From: Metridium senile
Taxonomy: Eukaryota; Cnidaria; Anthozoa; Actiniaria; Metridiidae
DNA length: 64,000 nt
Direction: 5' to 3'
Assembly (NCBI GenBank): GCA_949775045.1
Contig: OX459102.1
Coordinates: 350,501-414,500, forward strand
Below, in pieces: positions 24,401 to 36,400 of this stretch (within the stretch, counting starts at the first letter, position 1; every line of letters begins with the position of its first letter). The notes beneath the pieces are model-generated. The model had not been told where the DNA came from and made no database searches. It saw nothing but the letters and a program-made list of their open reading frames with translations. The position numbers were made by a program, and so were the translations under genes.

Positions 24401-27400
24401 GTTGTCGCCGACCGGCTTCGCGACTAGCCCTAAAAGGAGTATGGGTAGAAATCACTGAAGCAGTAAGCTGCATATATTATCAACATCTTGAGCTCTCAGC
24501 TCAGTGTTTTGTTTCTATTAGATTTACTCTGGCGATTTATTTGGATGACACAAATCCTCTGCATGAAAACTGAAGAAGCATTTATTTACTTGTCGATATC
24601 TCCACGCTCTATACAGCGGTTTATTTCTTTGTACAGAACGCGAAAGCACACTTTCATTCATTCATGTACTCGCCATATTTCAGCTTAATACACACTTTCA
24701 TTGTTTCGAATTAGTCATTATTTACGAGAATCTTCAAGCTGGGGAGGGTTTTGAATTCAGCAGGGAAGAGTGGGGCTGATGAATTAATAGTAGTTATCAC
24801 CCCCTCTATGGCAACATTATTGACATTCCGTATTTTATAGCAACAAAATGATATTCGATATTTTATAGATCCTTTTGAAATATGGGAAAGAACGGAGTTA
24901 TGGTTGTTTAAAAAATTCCGATCATAACTGTAAACATTGTATTGACACGCGTGCGGTTGTCAGTATGGTAATCACAATGTGTACAAATAGTGCAACGGGT
25001 GACCAGGAAATATGTATTGTTAATTCTAGAATAAATGGTTTGGAAATGGTAAGGTCTCCACAATTTTGATTGTAACCTTAGAAAATCATAAACCACTTTA
25101 CTTATCAAACTTTACGAAATGTCTATGGTCTTAGAGTACGACGAGAATAATCATTTGGTGATCAATCGTTTACACCCATACCAAAGAGAAGACGGTCAAT
25201 GGATAGATACATGGTATCCAAAAAGAATCCTCAAAGATGGAGATGGCACTAAAGTAGTGATAACATTCCGCGACTATAAAAAAGAACTTGAACGAGTGAT
25301 AATGAGTAAAAGTCTTGTGGAAAAGATCTTTGAGGGATTGGACGTGCTAAACACTGAAAAGAGGATGGAAAAACTAACTAAGAACAATCGTATGGTATTT
25401 GGCGGTAGAAATGCGGACGTTGTATTTGATGTTCTGTGCATGAACATTGAAAGTGTTTATCCATTATATCGTAGAAGGTATATCGTTCGCAGTGAATTAA
25501 GAATGGTATGCTTTCTGATTAACAAAGGTGACCAAGAGAGTGATTACGACGATGAATATCCTGATCTGAAGAAAAAAAACTGATCGTGTCTTGTTATTAT
25601 GAACTTAAAGAACGATCTCTATAAAAGGAACAATTGTTGATCTTTTTTTTTTTTATTGATATAAAATAGACACATTGTAAAAGCAGTCATAACTTGTGAT
25701 CAATATATTCTTAAATGTTTTGTAATGATTTTGACCGGTATAATGGAATAAAAAAACACTTGAAAACTTAACACAACTTGTTGATAAGATATTTGTAACC
25801 GTTGAAAAATATAGTTTGTGCGCGCAAAACCTAAACATTTGTTTAACAAAGAATTTGTATCAATGAATGAAAGAATGCATTGTTATAAAATTTGTTTAAG
25901 TGAAAAACCTTTTAGAAATCATTACATAACACAATTTGTACAGAATATGAAGAATGCAATGTTCTATATTGAAATTGTTGACAAAGAATTTAAACTATGA
26001 AATATGGTCAAATTCTTTATGAACAATTCAAGTAAACATAAACTATATATAGAGAGAGTTGAAATTGGAAATCAAATCACTTTAACTTCTGTTCATACAC
26101 AGTTTAGTCATCGAAACTACAAAAACATGTCTTCTGAACATCCTGTCGTTCTAGGATCACGAGGTTTTCACTTGTTTGTGAACGAATTTAAAGGTGTGCC
26201 AAAAGTTCACATTAGAAAACAGTTTAGAGATCAGCAAACTGGTACAGTGTACCCCACAAAACAAGGGATTACTTTGTCTCTAGAAGAATGGGGCCAGTTA
26301 CTGGAGAACAGAAATGAAATTCAGGGTGAACTTGGACGAATGCAATATAGATACAACCAGGCGAAGATGGCAAACAGTTCCCAAAACAGATACCAACCAT
26401 ATCCACGAGTCCAAGAAAGACAACGACATCAGAACTATTACCAAGAAAGACGTCAAGAGCAACCGCAACATCACAGCATTAGCCAAGAAAGGCGCGAAGA
26501 CCAATCAGTGCGACATCAGAGCGGCTATAAAGTAGAAAAAGAAAGAAACGTAAACCCTGAGAACATTGAAGTTCCTGACTTTGTTTTAAATGACTTTGAA
26601 CAGAGTAATATAGATGAACTATTTAATGGACCAGTTGAATATTAACTTATACTTTTTTTCAATGCTTATAATGTAACTTTTTATGTATTTCATTTATGGT
26701 TTTTTTTTAAACAATTAAAACAGTTTGAAACCATAAAAAAAAATCGTTCTTGTTTTGTACCTGTGTGTGTGTGTGTGTATATGTTACATACCGAATTTGT
26801 TCGATTTCCAGCTTGGCGCGCAATCCGTTTTAGTCTCTGTAGGTTTGCCTGTAAACGTTTAAGTTTTTCATCGTCGATGGTCGAATCAGGCTCGTTTGGT
26901 GGTTGGATAGGTAGTCCTACCAAACTTGCCTGACACGTCAATCTTTGGATTCTATCAAAAAGGGTTTCACTTGTTGAGTCCGCTTCCATGGTGTTGACCA
27001 ACACAGTAATTGTACGCAAACAAAATGATGACTAAATATGCATGTGGTGTAGTTATGTATGAACTAAAGCACATGTTAAGTTACCCATTATGAAAAGACC
27101 TCACTAGCTAAACGTACCCCACTCTAACGATCTCTTCAAAAACATGCAGCGAGGTAAGAAATAAAGCTATCATTTTGTTTTTAGTCTCAATATAAATTGA
27201 CGACCTTTTGCCTGTCTATATTCAGTTTTAGACTATCAGTGTTCATCTTGTGAAAAAAGAATCGGACAGCCTCATTTGCCGATGAGTATTATTTGGTGTG
27301 GACACATTACTTGTCATGAATGTGTTCAAGTGTTTTACAAAACACTGAGATGTCCAGTAAAAGATTGCGTGTACAATAAAAGGTAAGAATAATAAAGTTG

Positions 27401-30400
27401 AGAACTTTAAAATAATTATTCTGATTAAGGTTCGAGAAAGAGAGATAGAGAAATGAAACTGTGTTGTTCTTTTCACTAGCATGGACAAATGGCCTTCAAT
27501 TCAGAAAAGCCAGAACCAATCTTGAACGAAGAAGAAAAAAGAAGAAGAAGGACGACAAGTTTTTTTCTATAAACAAATTTTATTACAAGGGAACTGTACA
27601 GTTGTTACATTATATTACAGCCGGCTGGGTATTTACATTGTACATTTTTCTTCTTAACTTCAATCTTTACTTTGATCTTGACTTGTCTTGTCATGCAGTA
27701 GTAATGATTTCAAAAAGTGCAATTCAACTTCTACTTCAATGTCATACGTGGTAACATGGCACTGGCAGTATTCTGTTTTCGGCGGTTGAACATCGTCCCT
27801 ACGAGAGCATGTAAAATTAGCCTTAGACATTGATATTTGTAGAATAGAATAGAAAAACAAAATACCAACAAACTAGAATGTATCATTAGAAATACTTACA
27901 TATTTTTCAAACTTTCAAACGTGTAGTACACTTCTGATTTTGCTCTGTGGTCATTCATGTTGGCGTTAACAGTGTGTAAGTATTGCACTGTGTGACATGC
28001 CTTATATAGTTGTGTTGTTTCTGGTCGTTATTTTGAGCGCTAAAACTAACTATTGAATGAAATAAAAGTACAAATAAAACCACGTTGTTTATATAGTGTT
28101 GTGACACCTTATGAAACGCCTACGTTTTCCCCGCGCGTTTCGAATTTTTTTGTAACAAAAAACATTGTACATGCATTGTAATAAATACCACCCAAAAACT
28201 AAACTACCCCATTTTAGCTTGCTTTCATCATGGAAGACATTATTCGAGCTTGTCAAAGTGAAGAAGAGTTAGATAGGTTAATGTCTCATTTACCCGAGAC
28301 GAATTTGTCCCTAACCTTAGCAGCGCTTGAGACAAGAGCGCGCCTTAATTCCGAACACCTATACGAAATAGAAGATATGTGTAATGCCTTACTTGAATAC
28401 GAACAGTTGAACGAAATTAGCCCAATAGAAGAACAACAAGAAGAACAAGAAGAACAAAAAGAACAACAACAAGAACAAAAAGAACAAAAAGAACAACAAC
28501 CAGAACAAGAAAACAATTGGGTAGATGAGTTGTTTAGAGAATTGTTACAAGATGAGCAAAATCAATCAGGGGGTCGTGCAGAAAACATTCGTGAGGAAAA
28601 CTATCAATTGGAAGATGAATCTAGCTACACTCCACCCATGAAAAAGCAAAAACACAACTTGACTGAACAACCCATGGATAGATCGCCTTCTATTTCAATC
28701 GACGAACCAGCAAGTCCTTTCTCTCAGACAAACACATTACAAAATCCACCGTTGTTTGTGATACGCAACGCTAAAGAAGTGAATGTTCGAAAATTCAACA
28801 CAACAGGTATAGACTATAACATTCAGTTTAATAACAACGCAAACGAAGTTCAAGGTCTACAAAATATACTTCCAATGATTCATCAAGTGTTTGACCAGAT
28901 TATTGATCGCATTGCGACGGGTATACCACAGCATGACAGAGTACGCTTAATTCTACACACCGATCAACTCGATTATCCGATAGCTCTTCCATTCATGCGA
29001 AGAGATCAATTGACCAGTGAGCGTTTTTTGAGTAGAGTAGAACAAGTCCTTCAATCGCATGAAAGTTTTAAGCTAGATGATACCGTCTTAATAAATTTCA
29101 TTCATGTAACCATGCCTCAAGGTGGGTCTAGATTAACAAGAAGAAAGGAAATGAATCTCAACCGGTATTTGATCAAAAAACGTTCTGTCATTGTTATACA
29201 AAACAAAGATGACCTATGTTTAGCACGTTCAATAGTTGTCGCAAAAGCCAGAGTAGACGATGATTCCAGGTTAAAACACATTTCAAACTCAAACAGACCT
29301 CTCCAAAAACGACTAGCGGAAAAGTTACACGAAAATGCTAACGTACCAAAAAGAATGTGTACAATTGAAGATGTGAAAGCCTTTCAACGATATTTAACAG
29401 AATATCAAATTAACATTGTTTCCAAAGATGTATTCAATGCTATTATATATTCCGGCCCCGAATCAGAAAAACGTCTTTATCTATATCATCATGACAACCA
29501 CTACGATGTAATTACTTCAATGCCCGCCTTTCTTAATCGAAAGAAATACTGTCCCCATTGTCAAAAAGGATTTGATAACATGGAAGATCACAAGTGTAAA
29601 TATCGATGCAATGTATGTTTCAAAGGCCCGTGCCAAATAGAAGAGTGGAATTATTGTGCTGATTGTAATCGATATTTCAAAAACAGACAATGTTTTCAGA
29701 ATCATAAAGAACGAAATAAAGTCGGCTCTTCATTATGTTGGAATAGAATTAAATGTAGAACCTGTCTTAAGGTCGTAAAGAGAATAAACATCGCTCCTGA
29801 AGCCCATCATTGCGGACTCACAAAATGCCATACATGTAAAGAATATATGGATATAAACCATTTGTGTTACATGCGCCCTGCCAAAGACGATGCTGTCGCA
29901 GAAAACATTGAAATTGATTTAGAAGAAGAAGAAGAAGAAGAAGAAGAAGATGGAGAAAGCGAATCTATAAGTGAAAGTACAAAACAAACAAAATTAAGGT
30001 TCTTTGATTTTGAAACTAATCAAGAAAGTGGAACACATATCGCTAATTTGGTTGTGATTCAAAACGAGAATGGAGACGAGACAGTGTTTCAAGGGCAGAA
30101 TTGCTGCGACGAGTTTTGCGATTGGTTGTTTACTGATGAAAACGAAGGCACGACATGGCTCGCTCACAATTTTCAAGGATTTGACGGTTATTTTATTCTA
30201 TCTTACTTGAACAAACAATGTATTCTACCTACAGTCATCATGAATGGCGCCAAAATTCTATATATGGAAGTCAAAGAAATGAACATTAGGTTTCTAGACA
30301 GTATGTCGTTTTTGCCTATGAAGTTAGCTGCACTACCTAAAACATTCGGGTTGACCGAACTTCGTAAAGGTTATTTTCCTCACAAATTTAATACGAACTC

Positions 30401-33400
30401 AAATCAAGCCTACGTTGGAGATCTTCCCGAACCCACGTATTACGATGCTGACGGCATGACACCAAACGAACGAACAAAATTCTACACGTGGTATAACGAA
30501 TTAAAAGTAGCAAATTATGTTTTTGACATGCAAAAAGAGATTTTGGAATACTGCCGCTCAGATGTTGATATACTTAGACAAGCCTGTTTAGAGTTTCGAC
30601 GATTGTTTTTAGAGATCACAGGAATTAACCCCTTTGATAAATGTATTACGATAGCTTCCGCGTGCAATTTGGTCTTCAGAACAGACTTTTTACAGGAAGA
30701 GACTATTGCCATCATTCCTGCATTAGGGTATCGTACACAAGATAAACACTCAATTCAAGCTATTAAGTGGTTGTCGTACCTAGCATCAAAAGAAAACATT
30801 ACTATCAGACATGCACGCAACGTTGGTGAACAACGAATAGGTCCTTATAGAGTAGATGGCTACGACCCAAACACTAGAATTGTGTATGAGTTTCATGGTT
30901 GTTTTTACCATGGTTGTCCTAAATGTTTTTCGCCAGAAACTCGAAACCCATACAATAACAACACGATGCATGAACTTTACGAACAAACCATTGCCCGTCG
31001 TAAGTACCTTGAACAAGAACACCATGTAGTAGAGAAATGGGAATGTGAGTTGAAACAGGAATTGAAAAGTGACGATCAGATGAGAGCATATTTTCAAGAC
31101 CATCACATTGCCGACCCCTTAGAGCCTCGACACGCCTTATTTGGTGGTCGGACGAATGCCAGTCGATTACTGTATGAGATAAAGGAAAGAGAAAAGATCA
31201 AGTATTATGATTTTACAAGGTAAATATCACTTTTGTTTTATTATCATACTTTTTGTGTACATTTACTAACAATTATATTTTGATTCCGTTATAGTTTATA
31301 TCCGTACGTCAACAAATACTGTGAATATCCCCTACAGCATCCCGAGATCATTACAGAAAACTTTGGCCCCGTCGACCAGTACTTTGGGCTAATCAAGTGC
31401 ACAGTACTCCCACCGCAGCGGTTATACCACCCAGTCTTACCACACCGTTGTAATGGAAAATTAATGTTTCCTCTTTGCCGAACCTGCAGTGAAAATCTTC
31501 AGCAAGAACCTTGTGATCACACTGAGAAGGAGCGGGCGCTTAACGGTACTTGGGTCTCTATTGAGCTGATGAAAGCGCTTCAGAAAGGATATCGCGTTTT
31601 ACGGATTGATGAAGTCTGGCATTTCCCTCAAAGATCAGATGAACTCTTTCGCTTGTATATTGATCGTTTTCTCAAAATCAAGCAAGAGAGCAGTGGATAT
31701 CCGTCATGGTGCACTTCAAACGACGACCGACAACAGTACGTACAAGAGTATGAAGACAACGAAGGCATCAAACTAAATCACGAGAAGATTACATCTAACC
31801 CAGGACTGCGCGCTTTGGCTAAACTCATGTTAAACAGGTAATTTTCATTCATTTACAATAAATCAAATGCATAGAATTATAGAAAACTAATAATTTTTTT
31901 TTCATTAAATTTCAGCTTCTGGGGCAAGTTTGCGCAAAGAAGCAACATGACGCAAGTTGAGTTGATAAAAGATGTAGACCGATACTTTGATCTTCTAACA
32001 GATGATTCAGTAGAAGTACAAAACTTGCGTTTTGTAAACGATGAAGTTTTAGAAGCTCATTATATTTATCATAACAACTTCATTCCTCCAAATGGGAGAA
32101 CCAATGCTGTAATAGCAGCCTTCACCACGGCTCATGCGCGTCTTAAACTTTATGATGTATTAGATAGTTTAGGGGATAGGGTTTTATACTATGACACTGA
32201 TTCAATTATTTTTGTAAGCCGTGAAGGAGAGTGGGAACCATCATTAGGGGATTATCTAGGGCAACTGACTTCAGAAACCGGCAACCAATACATCACTACG
32301 TTTGTGTCAGGGGGTCCGAAAAATTATGCCTATAAATTATGTGATGAAACTACTCATTGTAAAGTGCGTGGAATCACATTAAATTATAGAAACTCCCTGA
32401 TCATCAATTTTGATTTATTAAAAGAAATGGTTCGCACTGAGTCAGATGCCCTAGTACCAGTCTATAATCCCTGTAAAATAGTGCGCGATGTCAAAAATAA
32501 ACAAATTCTTTCGCGCGCAGAATCCAAAGATTATCGAATCGTTTACAACAAGAGAGTCATTAAGGACGATTATAATACCGTACCTTATGGATACAAGTTT
32601 AGATAATAGCTGTTCAATATCTGTAAGTATCACTTTATTAATAAAAGCATGTTGATTTCATTTACCACCTTAGTTTTCATTATGGACCCAAGACTGAAAC
32701 ACCCATTTCCGATGATGTGCGCGGGCCCCACGATGAGCGGGAAAACGTCATTCGTTAGGCAGTTACTTGCGTCGGGGGAAGATATGATACAAAATGCGCC
32801 TGAGAATATTGTTTGGTGTTATGGTGAATATCAACCACAGTTTGCAGAAATGAAAACACAAATTCCAAACATTGAATTTGTCGAGGGACTACCATCCAAT
32901 TTAAACGATCTTATTGATCCTACACAAAGAAACCTTTTAGTTTTAGATGATTTGATGAGCGAAACAGGAAACAGCAAAGAACTGACGAATCTCGTGACAC
33001 GTGGCTGTCATCATAAAAACCTAAGTTTGATTCATATCCAACAAAATTTGTTTGCGCCGGGAAAAGAAAACCGGACAATTAGTCTCAATTGCCACTATCT
33101 TTGTCTCTTTTCGAACCCTAGAGATCGTGCTCAGATAAATTATATTGCACGTCAAATGTATCCTGGAAATACTAGGTTTCTTCAAGAAGCTTACGCTGAT
33201 GCGTGTTCAAAACCATATGGTTATTTATTTTTTGACTTAAAACAAGAGACTCCAGAACAGTTTCGCGTCAGAACGAATATCTTTCCCGATCAAACACATT
33301 ACGCTTACGTCAAAAAGATATAAAAGGCAAAACAAGAGCTTCATCCATCATTCAGAATGTCTCAATGTCTGAGGAAGAACATTGATTTTCTTCGCGTGCT

Positions 33401-36400
33401 TAAGAACTGTAACTCAAAACAACGTCGCGCAATTCTTCAAACAGCCGACAATCAACTTTTGAAGGCCATCTGTGAGTGTATACTGAACGTTTTAAGAGGT
33501 GTAGTAAAAATAAATCCACAACAAAAACGAAAATTGACCCATCACAAGAACACTCTTAGAAAACTAGCCGATAAAAAGGTGTCGTGGACTGCTAAGAAAA
33601 AAGCTATTGTACAAAAAGGAGACGGATTTTTGAGTATCATTCTTCCTCCAGTATTGCAAACACTTGCAAGTTTATTGACACCTTAAGATGGCTCGGAAAA
33701 TGGTACTTGTTCCTGAAAACTTTATATCAAATATGCAACAGTCACAAAAGATTCAAACCACGCCAGTTTTTAAAACCATGACTGAGTTGGATGCAGAAAT
33801 GAGTCGCATTCTTACACGAAATGATATTCGTGATGATGAAAAATTAAAGTTGTACAACGAAGCCATGCACAAGTACTTAGAGTATGAGAAGCAGCGGAAA
33901 TACGTAGAACCTGTTCCTGTAAAAATTCAAACAATCAGAGAGAATGATGACGCTGGAGTTCAACTCAAACAACAACAACAACAACAACCGCAACAACATC
34001 CACAAATGGAACAAGAAATCGTTGACAGCGTTCCAAAAACTAGCAAAGCAAAAGCCCAACGGTTATTGAATAAACTCAAACAAAATAGAGATATCATGTA
34101 TTGGAATGAACGCGGTGAGATAATGTACGATGGGAAATCTGTTCCTGGCACAAACATCGTGGATTTAGTAAGAGATGTTATGAGTGACCGGAAAAACTTT
34201 CAACCGACGAATCGTGAACTGTTTTCTCGAGGCTTAGCGCGCGTTAACACTCCTCTCGATTGGATTGGTAACGAGAACAGGAAAAGCGCAGTCCAGCGGT
34301 ACACTACATTAATAGATGATTCCCCACCTTCCGACATCGTTTCAATCTCATCGCCTCCCTCACCACCTCCCTCTGGGAAAAAACAATCGAAAATCATGCG
34401 GAAGAAGAAATCATCATCATCATCATCATCATCACCTTCAGGGGTTGTTCGTTGGCTAAATTATTAAACTTATTTGTATATCGTATCAAAAATTACATTA
34501 AAGAATAGATAAACACAAACATTTCTTTTATCGTTTTTATTTCATTTTGGTTTAATCAAATAATCACTTAATGACGTGACTTGGACATCTGAGTGTTTAC
34601 AAGTGATTTAGACTGACTACTGTATAAATAATGACGATGCACAAACTCGAATACAATTGCATCGTTCAGTCTGGTATTTTTTTTATCAAATCGACTAACA
34701 ATACTATTCATGCTAAAACCACGACATCTATGTACAAGATAATAAATGCAAAACTGCCCACAAACATTAGAATCTAAACTCTGTAACATGCGATTGTTCT
34801 TAGTCCAACGCTTTGAGTTATTATTTAAAAAGTCCACAATATCTGAACTGTATATTTCTGGAGGTTGTCCATAAGAATCCCAAAACTCGCCTTGTTGTTT
34901 ACCATCAAAGTAAAATGCTATCCAGTGACTACCTGGTTGAGAACTGGGATCTACATTAGCCACAAATGCGCTAGGATAATGTGTCAAACGATGCGGAAGT
35001 CTGTCTGATGGGAAAACACCTCTAAACTGTAGTCTTGTTATTTTGTCGGTGCTTAAAATAGTTTCCAACTGTGCAGTGTCCATGTAGTTTGAATAGTCAT
35101 ATAGAACGTTTCTCTGATGGTCAATTTCAATCAGGTTCTCAAATTCTGCTAGGATAACAACGTTGATACTTTGTGCTATTGGTTGCTTAAATTGAAGCTC
35201 GACGCGTAAATTTCCTTGCTTTACTAAATTGAAATGCGCACTGTTGCTTAAATCAGGCGTCAAGTCAAAACAGAATATGGCATAGCCTTGGTTAAATTCA
35301 TCTCTACTTATACCATTGCCTCGATCGTGAAACATGAGACCTGTTCCACTAAACAAACTCTGGTATGACATTATAAAGGATAAAGCAGAATCCGGAGTGA
35401 ATTTGGGTTGTAGAGCTTTACCCGGTAGTGATTCTCCATCAACATACACCCCAAGAAAAGTAAGATCGTTGTTTTTAAAAGTAAATGGGTTTTTCTTGTA
35501 ATTTCCAGAAAATGCGTCATTGTCTACCATAGCCATGATAACTCTTTTAGGGATATTGCCATTAAAGCAGTTATCCTGTGAGAAATTCAAAGCTCCTCGA
35601 GAGATCGAAAACACTTTCATATCCACTCTTCGAAGCGGATACTTAGCATTTGATTTTCGCAGGGATTCGGCATGAGCTATTAACACCGAAGGACTGATTT
35701 TTTCTTTTCGAATGTAAAGAATTGCATCTTCGAGAACTAATTTAAAATTAGCTGCTGTAGTAGGCGAAAGCAAGCAAAACTCATTCTTGGATCGCGTCAA
35801 CTTTAGTCGTAACTCTACACCGTTGATCATATTTCGGTCAAGATTGAAAATATCTTCATGAATGCGACCAACCATTTCAATGCTTTTAGACTGTTTACTA
35901 TGGTTGTAACGTGCTTTAAGGCCTGTATTGAGAGTATCGTCATCTTTGCTAGGGTCTGTTTCATCTAAGCACCCTGCCTTATCTTTGTAAAACAAAGCAG
36001 CAGTCAGCTGTGAAGTCTTTGCTGCAGGACCGTAGCTTAACAACGTTTCCAGCATGGCTCGGTAAGGATATAGATTAGTAGAAGATGAGACTAATTTTCC
36101 GTTCAATGATACATCGACTTGACTGAACATGGATTGGAGAAGTAAGTTTGCAGGGCCCACTTTAGCATCATCTGCAATATCCTGACCGTTTGCTTGCGTG
36201 ATTTTTACTTTTACGTAAAGCAGAGTTTGAGCAAGATGCATGTACTCGTTTCCTGCTCCACTCACTAAAAATTCTATCGGATCACTGTCACTAATGTTAG
36301 AAATGGGGTGATAGTCCACCCATCGTCCTCCTTCTAGACTAGTTTGAGTGGGAGGCAAAGAAAATAGATCCAATTCTGATTTTGTACATTCAGCAGATTC

